Part shown: positions 35,474 through 44,594 of the stretch, piece by piece | Layout: each line of letters starts with the position of its first letter | Position numbering within the stretch: the first letter of the stretch is position 1 | Assembly (NCBI RefSeq): GCF_944324505.1 | Contig: NZ_CALUWO010000003.1 | Span: 245,592 to 309,591, forward strand | Length of the DNA: 64,000 bases | From: an uncultured Desulfovibrio sp. | GTDB lineage: Bacteria; Desulfobacterota; Desulfovibrionia; Desulfovibrionales; Desulfovibrionaceae | Direction: 5' to 3' | The notes under the pieces: generated by a model | Databases searched by the model: none | What the model was told of the DNA's origin: nothing | The model's input: only the letters and a program-made list of their open reading frames with translations | Program-made: the position numbers and the translations under genes

Positions 35474-36357
35474 TGTCCTCTCCCCGTATCCACCAGTTCC
35501 AGCAGGTACTGGCCATAGTCGGTTTTGGCCAGCGGCCGGGCCAGGGCACGTACTTCGTCTGCCGTGATCCAGCAGTTGCGCCAGGCAATTTCCTCCAGGC
35601 AGGCAACCTTCAGGCCCTGCCGTTTTTCCACCGCCTGCACAAAGGCCCCGGCATCCATGAGCGAATCATGGGTGCCCGTGTCCAGCCAGGCAATGCCGCG
35701 CCCCAGCAGTTCCACATGCAGCTGCCTGCGGCGCAGATAGGCATTGTTGACGTCGGTGATTTCCAGCTCGCCCCGGGCGGACGGACGTATCTGCCGGGCA
35801 ATGTCCAGCACCTGGCTGTCATAGAAATACAGGCCCGTGACCGCAAAGTGCGAGCGGGGATGCTCCGGCTTTTCCTCGATGCTGATAACCTGGTGCGCGG
35901 CATCAAATTCCACCACGCCGTAGCGCTGCGGATCATTGACATGATAGCCGAAGATGGTGGCCCCCTGCTCCCGGGTCATGGCCTTTCGGCTCAGTTCCGG
36001 CAGCCCGTGGCCAAAGAAGACATTGTCGCCCAGCACCAGACAGGTATGGCAGCCTTCGATATGCCGTTCCGCCAGCAGAAAGGCCTGGGCCAGTCCTTCG
36101 GGGCGCGGTTGCACCACGTAGGAGAGGTGCAGCCCCCACTGGCTGCCATCATGCAGCAGTGCCCTGTACAGCGGCAGATGCTCCGGCGTTGAGATGAGGC
36201 AGATGTCCCGGATGCCCGCCATCATGAGCGTGGCCAGCGGGTAATAGATCATGGGCTTGTCATAAATGGGCAGAAGCTGTTTGCTGACGCTCAGGGTCAG
36301 GGGATAGAGGCGCGTTCCCGATCCGCCTGCCAGCAGGATGCCTTTCCACGTGCTCAT
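35464..36357 (-). CDS. rfbA: Glucose-1-phosphate thymidylyltransferase
   Basis: First enzyme of the pathway: glucose-1-phosphate plus dTTP to dTDP-glucose. The 297-residue protein has the nucleotide-binding [33 protein letters not shown], and later [21 protein letters not shown]. The start at 36357 ([11 protein letters not shown]) overlaps the rfbB stop by ATGA; the frame is open further upstream but not family-like. The product feeds rhamnose for surface polysaccharide. Confidence 0.95.
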   Translation of the reverse strand: MSTWKGILLAGGSGTRLYPLTLSVSKQLLPIYDKPMIYYPLATLMMAGIRDICLISTPEHLPLYRALLHDGSQWGLHLSYVVQPRPEGLAQAFLLAERHIEGCHTCLVLGDNVFFGHGLPELSRKAMTREQGATIFGYHVNDPQRYGVVEFDAAHQVISIEEKPEHPRSHFAVTGLYFYDSQVLDIARQIRPSARGELEITDVNNAYLRRRQLHVELLGRGIAWLDTGTHDSLMDAGAFVQAVEKRQGLKVACLEEIAWRNCWITADEVRALARPLAKTDYGQYLLELVDTGRGQWK

Positions 36358-37433
36358 GCTTTTGCCTCCGTGCGGGAAGCGTAGTTGCGCTGCATCCATT
36401 CCCGGTAGGCTCCGCTGCGCACGTGTTCCGTCCATTCCGCATTATTCAGGTACCAGGCAATGGTTTCCCGCAGGCCGGAGGCAAAGTCGTGGCGTGGCCG
36501 CCAGCCCAGCTCTGCCTCTATCTTGCTGCAATCAATGGCATAGCGAAAATCGTGTCCCGGTCTGTCCGCAACAAAGGTGATGAGATCGGCATAGCTGCCG
36601 CTGCGCCTGGGACGCACGTCATCCAGAATCTGGCATATCTGGCGCACCACATCCAGGTTGCTCCGCTCTGATCTGCCGCCGATATTGTAGCTCTGCCCCG
36701 GTCTGCCGGCTTCCAGCACACGGGCGATGGCCAGGCAGTGATCCTCCACATGCAGCCAGTCGCGAATATTGCGGCCCGTGCCGTAGACGGGCAGCGGCCT
36801 GCCGTCCAGGGCATGGAGCAGCATGAGCGGAATGAGCTTTTCCGGGAACTGGCGTGGCCCGTAATTGTTGGAACAGTTGGTCAGCAGGACCGGCAGACCG
36901 TAGGTTTCGTGAAAGGCCCGCACCAGGTGATCACTGGCGGCCTTGGAGGCAGCGTACGGGCTGTTGGGGCGGTAGGGGGTGGTCTCCTGAAAGGCCGGAT
37001 CGTCTTCCCTGAGGGTGCCGAAGACCTCGTCCGTGGACACATGCAGAAAGCGAAATGCCTGTTGCTGTAGCGGGGGCAGAGATTGCCACCAGGTTGTGAC
37101 CACACGCAGCAGCGAGGCCGTGCCCAGCACATTGGTGCGCACAAAGGCTTCCGGGTCCAGAATGGAGCGGTCCACATGACTTTCCGCCGCAAAATTGAGG
37201 ACGGCATCGGGCTGGTAGTGGCGCAGCAGCCAGCGTACCAGTTCCGCATTGCCCATATCGCCATGCACAAAAATGTGGGCCGCATCGTCATGCAGTGTGG
37301 CAAGATTTTCCAGATTGCCCGCGTAGGTCAGCTTGTCAAGATTGATGACGCGCTCCCCGCGCTGGCGAGCCTGCAAAACATAGCAGGAGCCGATGAAGCC
37401 GGCGCCTCCGGTGATCAGAACGGTTTTGTGCAT
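36354..37433 (-). CDS. rfbB: dTDP-glucose 4,6-dehydratase
   Basis: Second enzyme of the pathway. The 359-residue short-chain dehydrogenase has the NAD motif [28 protein letters not shown], the catalytic STDEVFG and [12 protein letters not shown] (Tyr-x3-Lys), and the [14 protein letters not shown] region. Length is normal. It overlaps rfbD by 19 bases and rfbA by 4, so all four genes are translated as one coupled unit. Confidence 0.95.
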   Translation of the reverse strand: MHKTVLITGGAGFIGSCYVLQARQRGERVINLDKLTYAGNLENLATLHDDAAHIFVHGDMGNAELVRWLLRHYQPDAVLNFAAESHVDRSILDPEAFVRTNVLGTASLLRVVTTWWQSLPPLQQQAFRFLHVSTDEVFGTLREDDPAFQETTPYRPNSPYAASKAASDHLVRAFHETYGLPVLLTNCSNNYGPRQFPEKLIPLMLLHALDGRPLPVYGTGRNIRDWLHVEDHCLAIARVLEAGRPGQSYNIGGRSERSNLDVVRQICQILDDVRPRRSGSYADLITFVADRPGHDFRYAIDCSKIEAELGWRPRHDFASGLRETIAWYLNNAEWTEHVRSGAYREWMQRNYASRTEAKA

Positions 37434-38332
37434 ACGGTCTCTCTTTTGGCCTGCGGTGCGTCACAGGTGTACAGTTCCTGCAGGGTCAGTGTCAGGGCAG
37501 TGGTCCAGTGGGGCAGGCGGAGATTCAGGGCCGTTTCAATACGATCCACCGCAAGACGGGAGTTGCGGGGACGGGGGGCCGGTGCGCCGTAGGCATCCGT
37601 GGTGATGGGCTGCACGGATGCGGGTGTTGCCCGCAGGGGCCAGCCCATGGCGGCAGCCTCCTGCAGAATATGGCAGGCAAAGCCGTGCCAGCTGGTTTCT
37701 CCCCGGCAGGCCACATGATAGGTGCCGGACGCCAGGGCACGGGTGAGGGCCACACTGGTCACCTCTGCCAGCAGACGCGCCGTGGTGGGCGCCCCCATCT
37801 GATCCGCCACCACGGACAGGCTGTCGCGCTGTTGGGCCAGGCGCAGCATGGTGCGCAGAAAATTGTGGCCGCGCGCGGCATAGACCCACGAGGTCCTGAA
37901 GATGAGATAGGATGCGCCGCTGCGCATCACGGCCATGTCGCCTTCCATCTTGCTTTGTCCATAGACATTGCATGGCGCCATGGGAGCGCTTTCGTCCCGG
38001 GGAGACTGGCCGCTGCCATCATAGACATAGTCGGTGGAATACTGCACCAGGCGTGCTCCGTGCCGTGCCGCGTAGTCAGCCAGTAGCGCGGGCAGTACGG
38101 CATTGAGGCGGAAGGCCTGCTCGGCATCCCCTTCTGCCTTGTCCACGGCAGTATAGGCTGCGGCATTGACCAGACAGTCCGGGCGGTGGCGGTCCAGCCA
38201 GCTTTTCACGGCAGCAGCATCGGCAAGGTCTAGCTCCTGCCGTGTGGGCGCCATGACGTCTCCGTATAGCATAAGGCTGCGCCGCAGCTCGTACCCTGCC
38301 TGCCCGCTGCCGCCTGTCAGAAATATTTTCAT
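37415..38332 (-). CDS. rfbD: dTDP-4-dehydrorhamnose reductase
   Basis: Final step giving dTDP-L-rhamnose. The 305-residue protein has KIFLTGGSGQAGYELRRSL, VNAAAYTAVDKAEGD, QYSTDYVYDG and VYGQSKMEGD (Tyr-x3-Lys) as in RmlD, and a substrate-binding C-terminal half. It is the first gene of the minus-strand operon. The 190 bases upstream of it lead to the tRNA-Arg promoter on the other strand; no clear minus-strand promoter was picked out. Confidence 0.94.
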   Translation of the reverse strand: MKIFLTGGSGQAGYELRRSLMLYGDVMAPTRQELDLADAAAVKSWLDRHRPDCLVNAAAYTAVDKAEGDAEQAFRLNAVLPALLADYAARHGARLVQYSTDYVYDGSGQSPRDESAPMAPCNVYGQSKMEGDMAVMRSGASYLIFRTSWVYAARGHNFLRTMLRLAQQRDSLSVVADQMGAPTTARLLAEVTSVALTRALASGTYHVACRGETSWHGFACHILQEAAAMGWPLRATPASVQPITTDAYGAPAPRPRNSRLAVDRIETALNLRLPHWTTALTLTLQELYTCDAPQAKRETVCTKPF

Positions 38333-38469
38333 CGCTATTTCCAGAAAAGTTCAGTCGTTAGGTGCCGCATTCTACGGTACCGGGCATCTGCTGACAAGCC
38401 TGTGCAGGGTGTTTTGTCCAGTGTTCTCATCGGCGTGCCGCGCACTGGCGTTATTGGCCCCCGATAAGC

Positions 38470-38482
38470 ATTCCTTCGCATG
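38470..38482 (+). promoter_or_regulatory. Copy of a motif shared with two prophage control regions
   Basis: ATTCCTTCGCATG lies just before the tRNA-Arg promoter and differs at one base from ATTCTTTCGCATG, found at 40830-40842 and, inverted, at 47673-47685. See the finding on this motif. Confidence 0.35.
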
Positions 38483-38487
38483 AAATA

Positions 38488-38516
38488 TTGACAGAAAAAT
38501 GCTTTTTGCATATAAA
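38488..38516 (+). promoter_or_regulatory. Strong promoter of tRNA-Arg
   Basis: TTGACA (38488-38493), a 17-base spacer and TATAAA (38511-38516) give a near-perfect sigma-70 promoter 8 bases before the tRNA start. Confidence 0.85.
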
Positions 38517-38524
38517 AAAAAGAT

Positions 38525-38601
38525 GCGCTCGTAGCTCAGTTGGATAGAGCGACAGCCTCCTAAGCTGTAGGCCACAGGTTCGATTCCTGTCGGGCGCACC
38601 A
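38525..38601 (+). tRNA. tRNA-Arg (anticodon CCU)
   Basis: A 77-base cloverleaf with encoded CCA. Acceptor GCGCTCG pairs with CGGGCGC (one T-G), D arm GCTC/GAGC, anticodon arm ACAGC/GCTGT with loop CTCCTAA (anticodon CCT, reading AGG), T arm ACAGG/CCTGT. The 3' end borders the prophage and is a likely integration site; tRNA 3' ends are common phage targets. Confidence 0.97.
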
Positions 38602-38613
38602 GAACGAAATCAA

Positions 38614-38648
38614 GGGGATACGTGCGTCAGGCGCGTGTCCCCTTTTTT
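38614..38648 (+). terminator. Terminator after tRNA-Arg
   Basis: GGGGATACGTGCG pairs with GCGCGTGTCCCC with two G-T pairs, and TTTTTT follows. Confidence 0.8.
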
Positions 38649-39094
38649 GTATTCTTCCCTACGGGGCGATTTTGTCACCCGCCTGTCACCCAGGTGCAGA
38701 ATTTTTCTTGCCTCATCTTGGTCGGCATATAGCTGGGCGCCCGCCACCTTGCGCCCGCAGAAAGCCTCTGCCGATCTTGCAAGAGCCGTGCTCGCAGGAG
38801 TATGCGGGCGCGACCTTCCTCGGGCGCATGCCCCCACAGGGGCGCGCCTATCCCCCCCCCTCTCCCCCAGTCTTCCTATCCTTCCAGCAAGGTCCTACGG
38901 CGCAGCCGCGTTCAGCAGCGTTGCCGGGTCCTTTCTGGCCCCCATCTCTCGCGGGTGCTTTCGACTCCCAAGAATCGCGGGATTTTTTTGGAAATTTTCC
39001 GCGGGAATCCGGGAAGACTCTCCGGCGCTGCTGTGCCGGCGTCCTCCTGTCTTAGCGCACGCCTCTTCATTAGTGACTCCATCGAGGTGACCCG
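38649..39094 (+). other. Gene-poor left end of the prophage
   Basis: About 445 bases with no gene I can support. Short open frames exist on both strands (for example a 75-codon minus frame ending at 38610) but lack family likeness and clear ribosome sites. It includes C-rich tracts near 38855 and an AT-rich patch with CCGCGG near 39000. A start of the replication operon, or a remnant of an attachment region, is expected here. Confidence 0.45.
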
Positions 39095-40717
39095 ATGACC
39101 GATCAAGAAATGCTGCAGCAGGTTCAGAACCGTATTGCCGAAGAACAGCAGGCGCAGCCCGCCAGCAGCGGGCAGAAGGCTGACCGCAACGCCCTGCCCT
39201 CGCCGACGCACGATTTTGTGGAGCGCTGCCTTTATGCCAACGAGCTGGGCGACGGGCTGCTGTTTGCCTATCTCTTCCGCGGACGCCATGCCTATGTGGG
39301 GCAGGCGGACGAGTGGATATACTGGTCTGGCCATCATTGGTCCGTGGACCTCATTGAAAAGGGGCATCATGCCCGGGCGGATGTGGAGCATGTGGCCCTG
39401 GCCTATCAGGAAACCGCCCGGCATTTTGCCTCCCTGGCCAAGAGCGCCGAGCATGACGGCGACAAAGAGTCGGCGACGCGCCTCAAGGCCAAGGCCGACA
39501 AGATGAAGGCCCGCGTGGCCAAGCTGCGGACGGATCCGGGCCGCAAGCGCTGCCTTGAGTTTGCCAAGACCAATCTGGAATCGCCGCTGGCCATTGCCGG
39601 CAACGAGATCGACCGCGACCCGTGGGCGTTGCCCATGGCCAACGGCGTGGTGGATCTGCGCACGGGCGAGCTGCACCCTGGCCGCCCGGAGGACTGGCTG
39701 GTGAAGTCCAGCCCGGTGGAATGGCAGGGCATCGACGCCCCCTGCCCCCACTGGGAGCGCTTCGTCACCGAAATCATGGGCGATGACCCCGTGATGGCGG
39801 CCTTTCTGCAGCGCGTCTTCGGCTACGGCTGCACGGGGCTGGCCCGCGAGCACATCTTTCTGGTGCTGTTTGGGCGCGGGCGCAACGGCAAGGGCATCAT
39901 GACCGAAGTCATCCAGACCGTGCTGGGCGGCCAGAATGCCACGGCCAGCCTGGCCGGGCCGGTGCAGTCCGAGATGCTGCTGGACCAGGGCAAGAACCGC
40001 AGCGCCGCCGGCCCCAGCCCGGACATCATGTCCCTGCGCGGCCTGCGCATCGCCTTTGCCTCCGAGACCGACGAGGGCCAGCGTTTCAGCCCGGCCCGCG
40101 TGAAGTGGTTCAGCGGCGGCGAGACCCTCACCGGCCGTTACCCGCACGACAAGCGCAATGTCAGCTTCGAGCCGTCACACCTGCTCTGCCTGCTGACCAA
40201 CCACAAGCCGCACGCCCCGGCCAGCGACTTTGCCTTCTGGGAGCGCCTGCTCCTGGTGGACTTCCCCCTCTCCTTTGTGGATCGCAAACCGCAGAACGAG
40301 AACGAGCGCCCCATGGACAAGGGTCTGAAGGATCGCCTGCTCCAGGAGCTGCCCGGCATTGCGGCCTGGCTGGTGCGCGGCTGCCTTGAGTGGCAGCGCG
40401 TAGGCCTGGATCCGCCGGCCAAGGTGCGCGAGGCCACGGCCGAGTATCGCAAGGACGAGGACATGCTGGCTGACTTCATCGAGGAATGCTGTGTCCTGCA
40501 GCAGCCAGGGGAAAGCGACATACGCACGCCGGCCTCCGAGCTGTACGATGCCTTCTGCGAGTGGTTCAAGGTCAACATCTCTTCCAAGAAGACCGTTTCG
40601 CAGAAAGCCTTTGGCAAGATGATGCTGGAGAAGTTCCAGCGCGAGCGCAAGGGCGGCATCTATTACTACTATGGCATCAGCGTTTCCAGCCAGATGCAGC
40701 ACGAGCTGGACGAGTAA
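39095..40717 (+). CDS. Phage D5/P4-type primase-helicase (SF3)
   Basis: A 540-residue replication protein. Residues about 30-210 resemble the D5 N-terminal domain (FAYLFRGRHAYVGQADEWIYWSGHHW, then ALPMANGVVDLRTGEL). The SF3 helicase domain has the Walker A GRGRNGKGI near residues 258-266, followed by LRGLRIAFASETDEGQRF and SHLLCLLTNHKP (sensor-like Asn). The C-terminal part (about 430-540) matches the winged-helix end. Such enzymes unwind DNA for phage or plasmid replication. GAGGTGACCCG precedes the ATG. It is the first gene of the prophage. Confidence 0.9.
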   Translation: MTDQEMLQQVQNRIAEEQQAQPASSGQKADRNALPSPTHDFVERCLYANELGDGLLFAYLFRGRHAYVGQADEWIYWSGHHWSVDLIEKGHHARADVEHVALAYQETARHFASLAKSAEHDGDKESATRLKAKADKMKARVAKLRTDPGRKRCLEFAKTNLESPLAIAGNEIDRDPWALPMANGVVDLRTGELHPGRPEDWLVKSSPVEWQGIDAPCPHWERFVTEIMGDDPVMAAFLQRVFGYGCTGLAREHIFLVLFGRGRNGKGIMTEVIQTVLGGQNATASLAGPVQSEMLLDQGKNRSAAGPSPDIMSLRGLRIAFASETDEGQRFSPARVKWFSGGETLTGRYPHDKRNVSFEPSHLLCLLTNHKPHAPASDFAFWERLLLVDFPLSFVDRKPQNENERPMDKGLKDRLLQELPGIAAWLVRGCLEWQRVGLDPPAKVREATAEYRKDEDMLADFIEECCVLQQPGESDIRTPASELYDAFCEWFKVNISSKKTVSQKAFGKMMLEKFQRERKGGIYYYYGISVSSQMQHELDE

Positions 40718-40802
40718 CAGGACCATGACAGGAGTATACGGGAGGGCATTTTCTGTCCGTCCTGCCTGAAACCCTTTGGAATACAAGGGGATTCTTCTGC
40801 CG

Positions 40803-40896
40803 CAGGATGATGTGACCATTTTTTCCATAATTCTTTCGCATGTGCGCAAGCGCTTTTTTAAAAAAAGTTCTTCAGAAGAATGGTCACATCGTCCTG
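40803..40896. repeat. Inverted repeat flanking a candidate phage control region
   Basis: CAGGATGATGTGACCATT (40803-40820) and AATGGTCACATCGTCCTG (40879-40896) are reverse complements at 17 of 18 positions, 58 bases apart. The loop holds the motif ATTCTTTCGCATG (40830-40842) and the palindrome CTTTTTTAAAAAAG near 40853. It lies in the 250-base gap before the primase gene. Confidence 0.7.
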
Positions 40897-40969
40897 TTTT
40901 TTGAAAAAAACCTGTTATTGCAGAATATTGCATACATGATGGTGCCATGCTCATGGCAGGATGATGGTG

Positions 40970-42451
40970 ATGATAGCGCAGCTTGTTCAACAGCGCGGCC
41001 TGAAGGCCGTCAAGGTGGCCGGAACGCATGGCGGCGAATATGCCTGCCCCTGTCCCGCCTGCGGCGGCAGGGATCGCTTCCGCTTCTGGCCGGCCCAGGG
41101 GGAGGGCGGCACCTGGTACTGCCGCCAGTGCGGCAAGGGCGGGGACTGCATCCAGTTTCTGCGGGACTTCGAAGGCCTGAGCTATGCCGAGGCCTGCCGG
41201 CGTCTGGGCGTGGAACGTGCGCCCCTGCCCACGTCCATCATGCCCCGTCGTGAAGGCGCCCGGGCGTGGACGCCATCCGAGATGCCGCTGCCCTGCCCCG
41301 CCTGGCAGGAGCACGCCGCCAAACTGCTGGACTACGCCCACCAGCGCCTGCTGGGCGACGACGTGCAGTTCATGCGCCTGGCCATGCGCGGCATCGATCC
41401 GGCGGCGGTGGAACGCTACCGCCTGGGCTGGCTGCCCGGCGAGAACGGCAAGGACGGCTACCACCGGGACCGCGGGGCGTGGGGCCTGCCGCCGGAGACC
41501 AACGCCCGCGGCCGCAAGAAGTCCCTGTGGATACCGGCCGGCCTGGTCATCCCCGCCCTGGGCGAAGACGGTGCGGTGCTGCGCCTGCGCATCCGCAGGG
41601 ACGAGGAAGCGCGCGCCCGCTTCGGCGCAGACATGAAGTACGTGGTGGTGCCCGGTTCCAGCATGCGGCCCTTGCTGCTGCGCCCCGAGGCCAGGGCCTT
41701 TGTGGTGGTGGAGGCCGAGCTGGACGCCATTGCCTGCGCCGCGGCTGCCGAGGCCGCCGGGCTGGACGTGGGTGCCTTTGCGGCTGGCACCAGCCTGGGC
41801 CGTCCGGATGCCGTGGCCCATGCCGTTCTGCGCCGGGCGCTGTGCATCCTCGTGGCGCTGGACTTTGACCAGCCGGATGCCCAGGGCCAGCGGGCCGGCG
41901 CCAAGGGCATGCCCTTCTGGGCGCAGACCTACCGCACGGCCCGGCGCTGGCCCGTGCCCAGCGGCAAGGATCCCGGCGACGCCGTGCGTGAGGGCTGGGA
42001 AATTGCGGACTGGCTACGCATCGGCCTGCCCCCTGTTTTTGCCGGTACAGCCACGCAGTGCGCGAAAACAGCGCCCTCGTGCGACCCTCTTCCGGATGCG
42101 GAGCAGGCCCGTGTGACCATGCCCGCTGAACAGAACCACAACCAGGGCGCGGGGGAAGAGCACAGCCGTCCCCGGCCGCCGCTCCCGCCCCAGAGCCGGC
42201 AGCGCATGGAAGCGCCGGCGCCCCCTCGCCGGCGGGGCGGGGCACGGTATCTCACCCACCCCATCGGCCCGCTGGACAGCCTTGAGGTGCTGGCCCGGGC
42301 CGGCCTGCGGGCCATCCCGACGCCTGATGGCGATTTTCGCCTTACCGGGCATGAGCACTGGCCGGACGAGGATCTGCCCCGGCTTATGGGCTGGCTCAGG
42401 CGCCACGGAGAATGGGTACGCGGCGCGCTCTACGGTGAGTGGACATACTGA
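40970..42451 (+). CDS. Phage CHC2 zinc-finger / TOPRIM primase
   Basis: A primase-like protein of 493 residues from the chosen start. The N-terminal zinc finger (CPCPACGGRDRFRFWP...WYCRQCGKGGDCIQFL, residues about 25-62) is the DnaG/CHC2 type. A TOPRIM-like core follows (FVVVEAELDAIACAAAAEA near 245, LVALDFDQPDAQG near 295). Residues about 365-430 are Pro/Arg-rich and look disordered. The last 60 residues form a small domain ending RRHGEWVRGALYGEWTY. Start 40970 was chosen over 40961 and 40964 because AGGA lies 8 bases upstream of it. Confidence 0.85.
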   Translation: MIAQLVQQRGLKAVKVAGTHGGEYACPCPACGGRDRFRFWPAQGEGGTWYCRQCGKGGDCIQFLRDFEGLSYAEACRRLGVERAPLPTSIMPRREGARAWTPSEMPLPCPAWQEHAAKLLDYAHQRLLGDDVQFMRLAMRGIDPAAVERYRLGWLPGENGKDGYHRDRGAWGLPPETNARGRKKSLWIPAGLVIPALGEDGAVLRLRIRRDEEARARFGADMKYVVVPGSSMRPLLLRPEARAFVVVEAELDAIACAAAAEAAGLDVGAFAAGTSLGRPDAVAHAVLRRALCILVALDFDQPDAQGQRAGAKGMPFWAQTYRTARRWPVPSGKDPGDAVREGWEIADWLRIGLPPVFAGTATQCAKTAPSCDPLPDAEQARVTMPAEQNHNQGAGEEHSRPRPPLPPQSRQRMEAPAPPRRRGGARYLTHPIGPLDSLEVLARAGLRAIPTPDGDFRLTGHEHWPDEDLPRLMGWLRRHGEWVRGALYGEWTY

Positions 42452-42487
42452 AAGCCCGCCGGCATGGCAGAGGCTGAAGGAGACGAC

Positions 42488-43855
42488 ATGAGACACATGA
42501 ATCTGGAATACTGGCCGCTGGAGCGTCTGCACGCCTGCGAGCGCCCCCTGCGCAGCAACGATGCCTGCGTGGAGCGCATGGTGGCGGCCATACAGCACTA
42601 CGGATTCCGCGTGCCCTTGCTGGTACGGGCCGACGGAGAGGTGGTGGACGGGCACCTGCGCCTCAAGGCGGCGCGGCAGATGGCTCTGGACAGCGTGCCC
42701 GTGCTGCTGGTGGATGATCTGGACGACGGGCAGGTGCGCGCCTTTCGGCTGCTGGTCAATCGTTCGGCCACGTGGGCGACGTGGAACGAGGCGGCTCTGT
42801 CCCATGAGCTGGCAGAATTACAGGCCCTGCACGTTGACCTGACCCTCACGGGCTTCGAGCCGCGCGAGCTGGACCGTTTCCTGGGGGCACTGGCCCTGGA
42901 TGCCGAGGACGCCCTGGATGCCGCTCCGGAGCCGCCCGTGCAGCCTGTCAGCCGTCCTGGTGATGTCTGGCTGCTGGGCGGGCATCGCCTGCTCTGCGGG
43001 GATGCCACCCTGCCGGAAGCCTACGCGGCCCTCATGCAGGGCACGGAAGCCGACATGGTCTGGACAGACCCGCCCTACAACGTGGGTTACGAGGGCAAGG
43101 CCGGCACGATCAAGAATGACGCCATGAGCGACCAGGCCTTTGCCGCCTTTCTGCAGCGTGTCTTCCGGCGGATCGCCGCCGTCGTGCGCAAGGGCGGCGC
43201 TGTCTACGTGGCGCATGCCGATGCCGGCCAGCTGGGTGTGGCCTTTCGGCAGGCGTACCTGCAGGCCGGTCTCAAGCTGGCCAGCTGCCTCATCTGGCGC
43301 AAGAACACGGGGGTACTCTCCCGCGCCGACTATCACTGGCAGCACGAGCCTATCCTCTACGGCTGGCGTCCGGGCGCGCCCCATGCCTGGTACGGTGACC
43401 GCAAGCAGACCACCGTGCAGGACGCCTTTCCGGCCGCGGTGCGCGAGGCGGGCGAGGAACCCTGCTGGCACATCATGGACGGCGAGCGCATCGTGCGCAT
43501 CAGCGGCAGGGATGTGCGGGTGGAGGTGCTGTCCGGCTCCGTCTTCTGCGAGGCCAAGCCCCAGCGCAATGCCGACCACCCCACCATGAAGCCGGTGGCC
43601 CTCATCGAGCGCATGCTGGCCAACAGCAGCAAGCGCGGCGACGTGGTGCTGGACCCCTTTGGCGGCTCTGGCTCCACGCTCATGGCCTGCGAACGTCAGG
43701 GCCGCATCTGCCGCACCATGGAGCTGGACCCCCGCTTTGTCGACGTGATCATCCGGCGCTGGGAAGATGCCACGGGCCGCGAAGCCCTGCTGGAAAACGG
43801 CGTGCAGCCTTTTGCCGAGGTGGGCCTTGTCCGGGGAGTGCCCCATGCCTGCTGA
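42488..43855 (+). CDS. ParB-like domain fused to DNA methyltransferase
   Basis: A 455-residue protein. Residues about 1-100 match a ParB/Srx-type nuclease-like domain (CVERMVAAIQHYGFRVPLLVRADGEVVDGHLRLKAARQMAL). Residues about 160-445 are an amino-methyltransferase with motif IV TDPPYNVGY (near 196) before motif I LDPFGGSGSTLMA (near 388), the beta-class order, and a target-recognition insert between them. It should methylate adenine or cytosine amino groups in DNA; the site is unknown and no restriction partner is adjacent. GAAGGAG precedes the ATG. It lies just before the terminase genes. Confidence 0.88.
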   Translation: MRHMNLEYWPLERLHACERPLRSNDACVERMVAAIQHYGFRVPLLVRADGEVVDGHLRLKAARQMALDSVPVLLVDDLDDGQVRAFRLLVNRSATWATWNEAALSHELAELQALHVDLTLTGFEPRELDRFLGALALDAEDALDAAPEPPVQPVSRPGDVWLLGGHRLLCGDATLPEAYAALMQGTEADMVWTDPPYNVGYEGKAGTIKNDAMSDQAFAAFLQRVFRRIAAVVRKGGAVYVAHADAGQLGVAFRQAYLQAGLKLASCLIWRKNTGVLSRADYHWQHEPILYGWRPGAPHAWYGDRKQTTVQDAFPAAVREAGEEPCWHIMDGERIVRISGRDVRVEVLSGSVFCEAKPQRNADHPTMKPVALIERMLANSSKRGDVVLDPFGGSGSTLMACERQGRICRTMELDPRFVDVIIRRWEDATGREALLENGVQPFAEVGLVRGVPHAC

Positions 43856-44594
43856 TGACGAATTGCTGCGTCTGGCCCGGCAGTCTGCCGAGACAGACCT
43901 GCCCTTTCTCCTGCGAGCCAAGGAAGAGGCCAAGAAACGCATGAAGGAAAACCCCACGCCGGAAAATGTGGGCGGCTTCAATCGTGCCCGGCAGGCGCTG
44001 GAAAGCGAGCTGGCCCGGCGTCAGGGGCAGAGTACCACCCGCAGCTACAAGACCCAGCTGGATGCCGTGGCCTACCTCAAGGACGCGGGCTACAAGTGCA
44101 GCAAGAGCCAGTTCAACCGGGACGTGAAGGCCCGCAAGGTGCCCCGTACGCCAGAAGGCTGGTTCGATGAAGCCGCTCTGCTGGGCTATGCCAGCGCCAA
44201 TCTTACGCCCGCCGGGCAGGTGGCCGACCGTCAGCTGGCCGATGCCACCACCAGCCGCCTGTCGGCGGACGCGGAACTCAAGAAATACCAGGCCGAGCGC
44301 GCCCGCCTTAAACTGGAAAAGGAGCAGGGCCTGCTCATGCCTCGCGCCGAGCACGAGCGCGACCTGGGCGCCCGCGCCCTGTTCTTCAGAAACGAGGTGC
44401 GCAACTTCATCCACCTGCACGGTGCCGCCATGATCCATCTGGTGGGCGGCGAGGAGGCGAAGCTGCGCGAGCTGGTGCAGTGGTGGCTGGAGACCACGGA
44501 GATCTGGATGGATGCCTGGTCGGGCGAGCGGGAATTCCTGCTGGACGATGGCGACAGCGGCGATTCCCTGCCGCCCGAGGGGGAGGACGCGTGA
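43845..44594 (+). CDS. Terminase small subunit-like protein
   Basis: A 249-residue protein upstream of the large terminase. A helix-turn-helix-like part (LDAVAYLKDAGYKCSKSQFNRDVKARKVPRT, then FDEAALLGYASANL, residues about 65-118) resembles Nu1-type DNA-recognition domains, and a long helix (AELKKYQAERARLKLEKEQGLL) follows. A small terminase subunit marks the packaging start on phage DNA. The call rests on position and fold pattern. It overlaps the methyltransferase gene by 11 bases and the next gene by 4. Confidence 0.75.
   Translation: MPADDELLRLARQSAETDLPFLLRAKEEAKKRMKENPTPENVGGFNRARQALESELARRQGQSTTRSYKTQLDAVAYLKDAGYKCSKSQFNRDVKARKVPRTPEGWFDEAALLGYASANLTPAGQVADRQLADATTSRLSADAELKKYQAERARLKLEKEQGLLMPRAEHERDLGARALFFRNEVRNFIHLHGAAMIHLVGGEEAKLRELVQWWLETTEIWMDAWSGEREFLLDDGDSGDSLPPEGEDA

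Noticed and set aside
38610..38837. A 75-codon minus-strand frame after tRNA-Arg, considered as an integrase remnant or small regulator
   Set aside because: No catalytic residues or zinc-finger pattern is convincing, and it overlaps the tRNA terminator.
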